Source of the DNA: JBCBZH01 sp039815415
Lineage (GTDB): Bacteria; Bacteroidota; Rhodothermia; Rhodothermales; Rubricoccaceae
Direction: 5' to 3'
Assembly (NCBI GenBank): GCA_039815415.1
Contig: JBCBZH010000146.1
Coordinates: forward strand, 1 to 10,530
Length of the DNA stretch: 10,530 bases
Below are positions 1-6,307 of this stretch, piece by piece. Under the pieces are notes generated by a model. That model was not told the origin of the DNA, searched no databases, and saw nothing but the letters and a program-made list of their open reading frames with translations. Numbering within the stretch: position 1 is the stretch's first letter; each line of letters opens with the position of its first letter. The translations under genes and the position numbers were made by a program.

Positions 1-1
1 C

Positions 2-2047
2 CGCATCGTGATCGCCGACGATGGCGGTGCGCAGGTGACCTACGACGGCGGCGCGACGTGGAGCACCTACCTCAACCAGCCGACCGCCCAGTTCTACCGG
101 GTCACCACGGACAGCCACTTCCCATACCGCATCTACGGCGGCCAGCAGGACAACTCCACCATCCGCATTGCCCACCGTAGCGCCGGGGGCTCCATCACGG
201 AGCGCGACTGGGAGCCCAGCGCAGGCGGCGAGAGTGGCTGGCTGGCGCCCCACCCGGACGACCCGGACATCGTGTTCGGCGGCAGCTATGGCGGCTTCCT
301 CCAGATGGTCAACCACCGGACGGGCGAGAGCCGAATCGTCAACGTGTGGCCTGAGAACCCCATCGGTGCGCCCGCCAAGGACCTCAAGATCCGGTTCAAC
401 TGGAACTTCCCGTTGCTCTTCTCCCAGTACAGGGACGCCAGCTCGAACGACTACCCGCTCTTCGCATCGGGCAACCGCCTCTACCGCTCCACCAACTACG
501 GCCAGACGTGGGTGCCCATCTCTCCGGACCTCACGCGCGCCGACACGCTCACGCTCGGGTCCTCCGGCGGCTCCATCACGCAGGACAACACCTCGGTCGA
601 GTACTACGCCACGATCTTCGCGCTGGCGGAGAGCCCCCACGCCGAGGGCACGCTATGGGTCGGAACCGACGATGGCCTTCTCCACATCACGCGCAACGGC
701 GGCGAGAGCTGGGCAGACATCACGCCCGGAGAGCGCCTGCTCCCATCGGATGCGATGATCAACTCCATTGATGTGGACCCTCATCGTCCAGGCGGCCTCT
801 ACGTGGCGGCCACGCGCTACAAGGTGGACGACTTCGCGCCGTACCTGCTCCACACCGACGACTACGGCGCGAGCTGGCGACGCATCGACGACGGCATTGA
901 GGCCCCGTCGTTCACGCGCGTCATCCGGGCCGATCCGGCCCGCCAAGGCCTGCTCTACGCGGGGACCGAGACGGGCATGTATCTCTCGATGGACGACGGC
1001 GAGAGCTGGCAGCCGTTCCAGCTCAACCTGCCCATCGTGCCCATCACCGACCTGGCCGTGCGCCAGGGCGAGCTGGTGGTCGCCACGCAGGGCCGCAGCT
1101 TCTGGGTGCTCGATGACCTGACACCGCTTCACCAGCTCGAGCCCGCCGTGGAGGACGCCGCGATGTGGCTCTTCCAGCCCAAGCCGACCTACCGCATGGA
1201 TGGCTATCGTCAGCGCGTGACGCGCGGCGCGGGCACCAACCCAGAGTCGGGCGTGGTGATTCACTACCGCCTCGCCGAGGCCATCCCGGATTCCGTGGAG
1301 GCGTCTCTCAAGATCCTCGACCGCGACGGCGAGATCATCCAAACGTTCACGCCCGACGATGAGCGCTTCGAGCTGGCGACGGAGGCGGGAATGAACCGCG
1401 CCGTCTGGGGCCGCCGCTACCCGGATGCCGCCCGCTTCGACGGCATGATCTTCTGGGGCGGCGGCCTGAGCGGTCCGCAGGCGACGCCAGGCATGTACAC
1501 CGCACGGCTGATCGTTGGCGAGGACAGCCTTCAGGTGCCGTTCGAGATCAAGCTGGACCCGCGCTCGTCGGCCACGCCGGAGGACTTGCAGGCCCAGTTC
1601 GAGTTCTTGCGCGAGGTCCGCGATAAGGTGACGGAGGTGAATGAGTCCGTAGAGCAGGTGCGGGATCTCCGCACGCAGATCCGCTCGTTCCTGGCGCGTC
1701 TGCCCGAAGATGCGGCCGGTGTCGATACCGTCGAGGCCGCCGGGAACGCGCTCATCGACCGCATGACGGAGGTGGAGGAAGTCCTGTATGAGACACGCAG
1801 CCAGAGCCGCCAGGACCCGCTCAACTACGGCATCAACCTGGGCAACGAGTTGAGTGCGCTCGGCGGCACGGTTGCCTCCGGTGACTTCCGCCCGACCGAC
1901 CAGGCCTACGCCTACCGCGATGAGGTGATGGCGGAAATCGAGGTCGAGCTGGTGACCCTGCGCGAGATCCTGACCTCCGAGGTGGACGCGTTTAACCAAC
2001 TCGTTCGCGAGCAGGAACTTCCCATCATTGTGCCAGACACGGACTGA
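2..2047 (+). CDS. VPS10/sortilin-type BNR (Asp-box) repeat glycosyl hydrolase-like protein, 5' truncated
   Basis: The reading frame is already open at the left edge (codons for Arg-Ile precede the first GTG at 8), so the N-terminus lies outside the window and about 681 residues are visible. Asp-box (BNR) motifs of the form S/T-x-D/N-x-G-x-x-W recur as YDGGATW (nt ~41-61), STNYGQTW (~490-513), TRNGGESW (~689-712), TDDYGASW (~856-879) and SMDDGESW (~988-1011), each a turn of a beta-propeller. After nt ~1160 come an Fn3-like beta region (with GMNRAVWGRRYP) and a helical tail (SATPEDLQAQFEFLREVRDKV to the end). This order is known from bacterial sortilin-like proteins annotated as exo-sialidase/xyloglucanase-like 'glycosyl hydrolases', usually secreted and around 1000 residues long. 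No T9SS sorting domain follows the tail. The substrate cannot be read from the sequence, and enzymatic activity of this family is mostly unproven. Confidence 0.9.
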   Translation, partial: RIVIADDGGAQVTYDGGATWSTYLNQPTAQFYRVTTDSHFPYRIYGGQQDNSTIRIAHRSAGGSITERDWEPSAGGESGWLAPHPDDPDIVFGGSYGGFLQMVNHRTGESRIVNVWPENPIGAPAKDLKIRFNWNFPLLFSQYRDASSNDYPLFASGNRLYRSTNYGQTWVPISPDLTRADTLTLGSSGGSITQDNTSVEYYATIFALAESPHAEGTLWVGTDDGLLHITRNGGESWADITPGERLLPSDAMINSIDVDPHRPGGLYVAATRYKVDDFAPYLLHTDDYGASWRRIDDGIEAPSFTRVIRADPARQGLLYAGTETGMYLSMDDGESWQPFQLNLPIVPITDLAVRQGELVVATQGRSFWVLDDLTPLHQLEPAVEDAAMWLFQPKPTYRMDGYRQRVTRGAGTNPESGVVIHYRLAEAIPDSVEASLKILDRDGEIIQTFTPDDERFELATEAGMNRAVWGRRYPDAARFDGMIFWGGGLSGPQATPGMYTARLIVGEDSLQVPFEIKLDPRSSATPEDLQAQFEFLREVRDKVTEVNESVEQVRDLRTQIRSFLARLPEDAAGVDTVEAAGNALIDRMTEVEEVLYETRSQSRQDPLNYGINLGNELSALGGTVASGDFRPTDQAYAYRDEVMAEIEVELVTLREILTSEVDAFNQLVREQELPIIVPDTD

Positions 2048-2054
2048 TGTCCAC

Positions 2055-2077
2055 GCCCGCTCGAGGGGGCCGCGGGC
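2055..2077. terminator. GC-rich hairpin after the BNR-protein gene
   Basis: GCCCGC (2055-2060) and GCGGGC (2072-2077) form a perfect 6-bp stem with an 11-nt loop starting 8 nt after the stop codon. There is no T-tract, so a classical Rho-independent terminator is not proven. The loop contains CTCGAG-like sequence and GGGCTGGCG follows, so this may be a decayed copy of the repeat found after the other genes. Confidence 0.35.
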
Positions 2078-2098
2078 TGGCGCGGTATTCTGAGCCGC

Positions 2099-2566
2099 AT
2101 GACCTACGACGCCAACATTCTGGCCCGGACGTTCGAGGTGGCTCAGGCCGCGCTGGAGCGTGGGGAGCGCCCTGTGTCGGCCCTGCTCGTGTACGAGGGC
2201 GTCATCCTCGCGGAGGCCACCGACGCGGTGTTCGAGCGGAGCGACCCGACCGCCCATGCCGAGCGCGTCGTGATCTCCGACTACTGCCGTTCGCATGGCC
2301 GCCTCCATCTTCGTGGGCACGAGCTGTACTGCTTCATCGAGCCCTGCCTGATGTGCTGCGGGGCCATCCATTGGGCCAAGCTCGACCGGGTGGTGTATGC
2401 GCTCTCGCAGGACCGCCTGAAGGAGCTAAGCGGCGGGCGCCCGAAGCCTGGCATCCGAGACTACCTGCCTGTAGGCGGGCGCTCCTTGGAGGTAGTGGGG
2501 CCAGTCCGCGAACCGGAGGCCTTCGAACTGGCGTCGCGGTATGCGTGGCAGGCTCGAGCGGTGTAG
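2099..2566 (+). CDS. Nucleoside/tRNA deaminase, cytidine-deaminase fold (TadA/GuaD-like)
   Basis: A 155-residue protein, close to the usual length of TadA and guanine deaminase relatives. The zinc-binding signature of the cytidine deaminase superfamily is present: DPTAHAE at residues 49-55 (His53 zinc ligand, Glu55 proton shuttle) and EPCLMC at 81-86 (Cys83 and Cys86 zinc ligands), followed by GAIHWAKLDRVVYAL, which is typical of TadA-like and nucleoside deaminases. The expected reaction is hydrolytic deamination of an adenine, guanine or cytosine base, free or in tRNA. The C-terminal part (ELSGG, then GGRSLEVVGPV) resembles stand-alone nucleoside deaminases more than canonical TadA, so I do not assign tadA. 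The ATG at 2099 fits the start of helix 1, but no Shine-Dalgarno is visible. A methyltransferase gene follows after 29 bp, and the two may be co-transcribed. Confidence 0.9.
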   Translation: MTYDANILARTFEVAQAALERGERPVSALLVYEGVILAEATDAVFERSDPTAHAERVVISDYCRSHGRLHLRGHELYCFIEPCLMCCGAIHWAKLDRVVYALSQDRLKELSGGRPKPGIRDYLPVGGRSLEVVGPVREPEAFELASRYAWQARAV

Positions 2567-2575
2567 CCTAAAGGA

Positions 2576-2588
2576 TCGCCAGCTCGAG
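2576..2588. repeat. Single copy of the TCGCCAGCTCGAG element
   Basis: TCGCCAGCTCGAG lies 10 nt after the deaminase stop and ends 7 nt before the methyltransferase ATG, where a ribosome binding site would normally be. It matches the arms of the inverted pairs at 4327-4369 and 6045-6085. Confidence 0.6.
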
Positions 2589-2595
2589 ATCAGAC

Positions 2596-3306
2596 ATGAC
2601 AGAGCGTTACGACGAGGCTGCCGCCGCGCACTACGCCGCGTACCGGCCGCCGCTTCACGAGTCCATCCTGGGGCGCGTCCTCGCGGAGGAGCCTCGGGCG
2701 GAGGTCGGCCTCGACGTGGGCTGTGGCACGGGTGTCTCCGCGGTAGCCCTGGCGGCGTTTTGCGCTCGTGTGATCGGGGTGGAGCCGAGCCCGTCCATGC
2801 TGGAGCGGGCGATGCCTCACGAGCAGATCACCTACCTCCCCGGATCCGCGGACGCTCTCCCACTGCCGGATCGAAGCGTGGACGTGGTGACGCTCGCAGG
2901 CGTCTTGCACTATGCGGATTCCGACGCGACGCGGTCAGAGATCCAACGCGTGGGCCGAGCTGGCGCCCGCGTGGTGATCTACGACTTCGAGGTTCTGCTG
3001 GAGCCCATTCTGCAAGCGCATGGCGTTGAGCCCGACGCCAGCCCGTCGGACTACGACCATCGTGCCAACCTATCGGGGACATCGGGGTTCATCGAGCAGC
3101 GCGTCGAGAGCGAGACGGTCGAGCTGGCGATGACGCCGGAACAGTGTGCCCACGTGCTGCTGTCGGACTCGAACCACTTCGATTCTTTCGCGAGGCAGTA
3201 CGAGTCCGCAGATCCGTTTCCACAGCTCGTAGACGCACTGCGAGTTTCTGGCCGAGACCCGACCATCACGGCCAACCTCTTCTACGCGTCGTACACAGTG
3301 GAGTAG
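2596..3306 (+). CDS. Class I SAM-dependent methyltransferase (UbiE/BioC-like)
   Basis: A 236-residue protein with the Rossmann-fold methyltransferase signature. Motif I is LDVGCGTG at residues 39-46, the acidic residue that contacts the SAM ribose is Glu63 in IGVEPS, the post-II segment is GSADALPLPDRSVDVVTL at 83-100, and AGVLHYAD (101-108) is typical of the Methyltransf_11 group. The C-terminal half diverges and should carry substrate specificity, which is not recognisable. The ATG at 2596 starts with TERYDEAAAAHYAAYRP, matching the usual opening of this group, in which residues before motif I help close the SAM pocket. It lies 29 bp after the deaminase gene on the same strand, so co-transcription is plausible. 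A repeat element occupies the gap and no Shine-Dalgarno is seen. The protein is probably cytoplasmic, as no signal peptide or membrane segment is visible. Confidence 0.92.
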   Translation: MTERYDEAAAAHYAAYRPPLHESILGRVLAEEPRAEVGLDVGCGTGVSAVALAAFCARVIGVEPSPSMLERAMPHEQITYLPGSADALPLPDRSVDVVTLAGVLHYADSDATRSEIQRVGRAGARVVIYDFEVLLEPILQAHGVEPDASPSDYDHRANLSGTSGFIEQRVESETVELAMTPEQCAHVLLSDSNHFDSFARQYESADPFPQLVDALRVSGRDPTITANLFYASYTVE

Positions 3307-3336
3307 GAGCGTTTGCTACCGAGAGCACCGTCTGAA

Positions 3337-3412
3337 TCGCCAGCCCGAGTTGTGGCCTGACGTAGCACACCCGTGTCGGTAGCGCAGTCGCTGGCGAACC
3401 TCGAGCTGGCGG
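3337..3412. repeat. Imperfect inverted pair of the gene-end repeat
   Basis: TCGCCAGCCCGAGTTG (3337-3352) faces AACCTCGAGCTGGCGG (3397-3412) in inverted orientation, with 12 of 16 positions complementary and about 44 nt between. The pair begins 31 nt after the methyltransferase stop. It resembles the perfect pairs at 4327-4369 and 6045-6085 but has diverged and has a longer spacer. Confidence 0.55.
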
Positions 3413-3416
3413 GTGG

Positions 3417-3436
3417 ATGCCTGCCTGCGCAGGCAT
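3417..3436. repeat. Widespread palindromic repeat (reads VMPAQAGIHP in reverse frame)
   Basis: ATGCCTGC (3417-3424) and GCAGGCAT (3429-3436) form a perfect 8-bp stem with a 4-nt loop, flanked by GTGG and GACGG. The reverse strand of 3408-3444 reads AVMPAQAGIHPP. This is the hallmark of a short palindromic intergenic repeat seen in very many bacterial genomes, often mis-annotated as small proteins. It directly abuts a copy of the local CTCGAGCTGGCG element. Confidence 0.7.
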
Positions 3437-3569
3437 GACGGCGGAGGTTGGACGGCTTCGTTAGAAGGAGCCCTCTAGAACTGAGTGCCCGTCGCGCTGT
3501 ATGGTCCGTCTGCATCAGGCCCGCGTGTTCTCAATGCCCGATGCTGCTGAACACATCTCGATTCCTCCT

Positions 3570-4298
3570 GTGCGCGCCCTGATCTCGATTTTCTTGCCTC
3601 TTGTGCTCATCGGCGATGCGTACGCACAGCCGGGAATCCGGGCAGGCGAAGGCCCATTCGTCACCGTGGATGTGTCTGGCTCGCCGTTCGTCATCGGAGT
3701 TGAGGACATCGATTTTGGTGCTGGAGTTGGCTACCAGTTCGATCAGACGGTGGGGCTGTCATTTCGGATGGAGCGGGCGTCGGCAGAAGGCGATCCGTTC
3801 GTCTACCTCCCAGGCCGAACCTTCTTCGGTGCCGATGTCTCCGCAGCCCTTGGTTCGGCTCGAGCACCACTCCGGTTCGCGCTTCTGGCAGGCGTTGCCA
3901 TTGAGGACCAATCCAGTCCGGCGCGCTTCATCGACGGCAGGACCGAGTTCCGAGGTGGGGTGCGCCTCTATCAACTGAACGCGACCGCCAGCGCAGTGAA
4001 GTACCTCTCCATTCGGACAGGGAGCACCCGGGTCTCAGTGGGCATCGGGCCCTTCGCAGAGGTCCGACACATCTTGCCCCGAACGGCCACGTCCGGTACA
4101 GGCTCGCCTTCGGAACGAGTCCGAAACTACGAATCCAATACCGAGTGGCCGTTCGGTATCCTCGTCGCGGTACCGGTCGCGGTTCGGCTGACAGATGAGA
4201 TCGACCTCACGCTTGAGGCTGCGATGCATCTCGATGCTGCAACATCGCTGTTAGGAGGTGGCGGATTTCCGCACGTGAGCGTGGGGCTGGACTTCTAG
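3570..4298 (+). CDS. Small exported outer-membrane beta-barrel-like protein
   Basis: No specific family is recognised. The frame is open from an ATG at 3501 (265 aa), with another ATG at 3534. I chose the GTG at 3570 (242 aa) because it gives a textbook Sec signal peptide, MRALISIFLPLVLIGDAYA, with cleavage before QPG, whereas the longer starts would add an acidic N-region. None of the starts has a Shine-Dalgarno, so the choice is uncertain. The mature part is rich in alternating Gly/aromatic/hydrophobic strands (FGAGVGYQF, VGLSFRME, LRFALLAGVAIE, VSVGIGPFAEV, PFGILVAVPVAVRL) and ends in HVSVGLDF. A terminal aromatic residue of this kind is the usual BAM recognition signal of outer-membrane barrels, and the length suits an 8- to 10-stranded barrel. 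The role is unknown. It stands alone, with repeat-filled gaps on both sides. Confidence 0.78.
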   Translation: MRALISIFLPLVLIGDAYAQPGIRAGEGPFVTVDVSGSPFVIGVEDIDFGAGVGYQFDQTVGLSFRMERASAEGDPFVYLPGRTFFGADVSAALGSARAPLRFALLAGVAIEDQSSPARFIDGRTEFRGGVRLYQLNATASAVKYLSIRTGSTRVSVGIGPFAEVRHILPRTATSGTGSPSERVRNYESNTEWPFGILVAVPVAVRLTDEIDLTLEAAMHLDAATSLLGGGGFPHVSVGLDF

Positions 4299-4326
4299 GT
4301 CGACGCTGGTTTCGCGGGGATAGAGT

Positions 4327-4369
4327 TCCCTCGAGCTGGCGAGCCAGCCGCTGTCGCCAGCTCGAGGGA
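4327..4369. repeat. Perfect inverted pair of the gene-end repeat (CTCGAG outside)
   Basis: TCCCTCGAGCTGGCGA (4327-4342) and TCGCCAGCTCGAGGGA (4354-4369) are perfect reverse complements, a 16-bp stem with an 11-nt spacer (4343-4353). It lies 29 nt after the barrel-protein stop and 43 nt before the phosphorylase start. It could form a strong hairpin in RNA and may end transcription of the upstream gene, although no T-tract follows. Confidence 0.85.
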
Positions 4370-4393
4370 TGCACTACCTTGGGGGCCTGTCCA

Positions 4394-4407
4394 TGTAAGC
4401 GCTTACG
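4394..4407. promoter_or_regulatory. LacI/GalR-family operator (cre-like palindrome) before the phosphorylase gene
   Basis: TGTAAGCGCTTACG contains the perfect 12-bp palindrome GTAAGCGCTTAC (4395-4406) with a central CpG. It fits the known LacI-family/CcpA cre-type consensus TGNAANCGNTNNCA at all but the last position. It ends 5 nt before the ATG of the alpha-glucan phosphorylase, a position where a bound repressor would block transcription or initiation. Sugar-responsive control of glucan breakdown is the natural inference. A weak Bacteroidota-like -7 box (TACCTTGG, 4375-4382) lies just upstream, but no matching -33 box is clear. Confidence 0.65.
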
Positions 4408-4412
4408 CAACT

Positions 4413-6038
4413 ATGATCGACTCCCCGCGCACCGCCTACTTCTGCATGGAGTATGGCCTCGACGACACCCTCAAGCTCTACGCCGGTGGTCTCGGCATTC
4501 TCGCCGGCGATCACCTCAAAGGCGCCCATGATCTCGAGCTGCCGCTCGTCGGCATCGGCATTCTCTGGAAGCAGGGCTATGTCCGCCAGGCCATCGACCC
4601 AGACGGGTACCCGGTGGACACCTACCGGAGCCATGTCTACGGTCCGCCCGAGGTGACGGATACGGGCGTGGAGGTGAGCGTTCGCATTCAGGACGCGGAT
4701 GTGCGCGTGAAGGTGTGGAAGACCGATGCATTTGGCAACGCGCCGCTCTACCTGCTCGACACGGACCTGCCGGGCAACCCGATGCACACGACCACGTGGC
4801 AACTCTATGGCGGCACGCCTGAGGTGCGCGTGGCGCAGGAGATTGTGCTCGGCATCGGCGGTGTGCGAGCGCTCCGCGCTCTCGGCCACGAGGTGGACGT
4901 ATACCACTTCAACGAGGGCCATGCGCTGCTGGCGGCCGTCGAGCTGATCCGGGAGAAGAGAGAGGCCGGCGCCTCTCTGGACGAAGCGCAAGCAGCCACA
5001 CGTGAGGAGGTCGTATTCACAACGCACACGCCGGTCCCAGAGGGCAACGAGTCGCACTCGATCCGCCGCCTCCTGTACTGCGGCGCCGACCTCGGGCTAG
5101 GGGCCGACTGGCTGAAGTCGGTCGGTGGCGATCCCTTCAACATGACGGTCGGAGCACTTCGCCTCAGCCGAGCGGCCAACGGGGTCGCGCAGCTTCACGG
5201 AGAGACGGCCCGGGGCATGTGGGCGCACGTCGAGGAGGCGCCGCCCATCCAGGCCATCACCAACGGCATCCACCGCGCGACGTGGACCGATACGGACCTC
5301 GTCGAGTTGGCGGAGAGCGGAGCGGATGAGGCGCTGTGGGAGCGCCATCAGACCCACAAGCAAGACCTCATCGACTATGTCGCCGAGCAGACGGGCACGC
5401 AGCTTCGCGCGGATCGCCTGCTCATCGGGTTTGCACGGCGTGCGGTGGCCTACAAGCGCGCGCCGCTCATCTTCGAGGACGCCGAGACCATCGTACCTCT
5501 GCTCGAGAGCGGTCGCCTGCAGCTCGTCTTCTCCGGCAAGAGCCATCCTCTCGATTCGCATGGGCGCGACATCGTGGGCACACTCGTGGAGATGACCGAG
5601 CGCTACCCCAACAGTGTCGCCTTCGTGCCGGACTACTCGATGCGAACGGGCCGTGTGCTCACGCGCGGTGCCGACGTGTGGCTCAACAATCCCCGTCGTC
5701 CGCAGGAGGCCAGCGGCACAAGTGGAATGAAGGCTGCCATGAACGGCGTGCTCAACGCCAGCACGTTGGATGGCTGGTGGCCTGAGGCGTGCCGCGACGG
5801 CGTCAATGGCTGGGAGATCGGCGGTGGATTCGAGAGTGCGGATCTGGCCGAGCTGGACGCCCATGATCTCGCGGCGCTCGTCGAGACCGTCGCGAGTCGC
5901 ATTGTGCCGACGTACTACGACGACCACTCCGGATGGGTCGGAATGATGCGGGCGTCTATCCTCGACACGCGGGAGGCATTCTCGGTGGAGCGGATGTTGC
6001 GCGAGTACGTGGCGCAGATGTACGCACCAGCGGCCTGA
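4413..6038 (+). CDS. glgP: Alpha-glucan (glycogen/maltodextrin) phosphorylase, short form, GT35
   Basis: Cytoplasmic PLP enzyme that releases glucose-1-phosphate from alpha-1,4-glucans. The 541 residues match the short bacterial alpha-glucan phosphorylases (Thermus/Thermotoga type) rather than the ~800-residue E. coli GlgP. Visible marks are the N-terminal AYFCMEYGLDDTLKLYAGGLGILAGDHLKGAHDL pattern (residues 8-41), GIGILWKQGYVRQ, YHFNEGHA, VVFTTHTPVPEGNE, AITNGIHRATW, RRAVAYKRAPLI, FSGKSHPLD, and the PLP/phosphate signature EASGTSGMKAAMNG with the cofactor lysine at Lys440. The ATG at 4413 begins right at the conserved N-terminus, so the start is secure. The gene is monocistronic in appearance, bracketed by perfect inverted repeats at 4327-4369 and 6045-6085. 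A LacI-type operator ends 5 nt before the ATG. No other glycogen gene is in the window. Confidence 0.96.
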   Translation: MIDSPRTAYFCMEYGLDDTLKLYAGGLGILAGDHLKGAHDLELPLVGIGILWKQGYVRQAIDPDGYPVDTYRSHVYGPPEVTDTGVEVSVRIQDADVRVKVWKTDAFGNAPLYLLDTDLPGNPMHTTTWQLYGGTPEVRVAQEIVLGIGGVRALRALGHEVDVYHFNEGHALLAAVELIREKREAGASLDEAQAATREEVVFTTHTPVPEGNESHSIRRLLYCGADLGLGADWLKSVGGDPFNMTVGALRLSRAANGVAQLHGETARGMWAHVEEAPPIQAITNGIHRATWTDTDLVELAESGADEALWERHQTHKQDLIDYVAEQTGTQLRADRLLIGFARRAVAYKRAPLIFEDAETIVPLLESGRLQLVFSGKSHPLDSHGRDIVGTLVEMTERYPNSVAFVPDYSMRTGRVLTRGADVWLNNPRRPQEASGTSGMKAAMNGVLNASTLDGWWPEACRDGVNGWEIGGGFESADLAELDAHDLAALVETVASRIVPTYYDDHSGWVGMMRASILDTREAFSVERMLREYVAQMYAPAA

Positions 6039-6044
6039 GGAGTC

Positions 6045-6085
6045 GCATCGCCAGCTCGAGGGCCTCGGCATCGAGCTGGCGATGC
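6045..6085. repeat. Perfect inverted pair of the gene-end repeat (GGCGA outside)
   Basis: GCATCGCCAGCTCGA (6045-6059) and TCGAGCTGGCGATGC (6071-6085) are perfect reverse complements, a 15-bp stem with an 11-nt spacer. It starts 7 nt after the phosphorylase stop, so it probably forms a 3'-end hairpin on that transcript. The core arms equal those at 4327-4369, but the arm orientation is reversed relative to the spacer. Confidence 0.85.
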
Positions 6086-6124
6086 ATGCAAGATCCTGAG
6101 AAGGGGTGGAAAGCGAAGTCCGAC

Positions 6125-6243
6125 AGGAGGTTTCGAACCCTCCTCAGGCGTGGCGTGCATAAACGCCGGAGGGGTCTAGGGGCCAGAAAGGGAACGGGGA
6201 CGTCCCATTGCACCCTGCAATACCGGGGAGGGCCTAAAGCCCT
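6125..6243. other. Hairpin-rich non-coding stretch upstream of the T9SS protein
   Basis: Five short inverted repeats are packed into about 120 nt: AGGAGG/CCTCCT (6125-6144), GGCGT/ACGCC (6152-6167), the palindrome GGGACGTCCC (6197-6206), ATTGCA-CCC-TGCAAT (6207-6221) and AGGGC/GCCCT (6229-6243). No convincing ORF or ribosome binding site is present. It could be a structured leader, a small RNA, or a degraded mobile or repeat element. Nothing in it matched an RNA family I could recognise. Confidence 0.4.
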
Positions 6244-6307
6244 GTGAAGTGCGCCGACATGGCCGGGTATGTGTACGCCTTGCACGTTCCCACCATCACG
6301 GCATTCC

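Noticed and set aside
1367..1378. TCGAGCTGGCGA inside the BNR gene as another repeat copy
   Set aside because: It is read in frame as Phe-Glu-Leu-Ala with preferred codons, so codon usage explains it. The copy at 3119-3130 (Val-Glu-Leu-Ala) is similar.
653..2371. Long minus-strand open frame across the BNR and deaminase genes
   Set aside because: It is antisense to two well-supported coding regions with conserved motifs, and its composition is that of a GC-rich shadow frame.
2047..2571. Plus-strand open frame overlapping the deaminase, starting at the ATG that overlaps the BNR gene's stop
   Set aside because: The overlapping frame at 2099-2566 contains the intact zinc deaminase signature, and this one has a low-complexity Arg/Pro/Ala composition typical of a shadow frame.
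6120..6150. A tRNA T-arm-like sequence (GTTTCGAACC) that might be a tRNA or an attB fragment
   Set aside because: The 7-nt TTCGAAC loop would leave mismatched stem pairs. On neither strand are matching acceptor, D or anticodon arms found at tRNA spacing.
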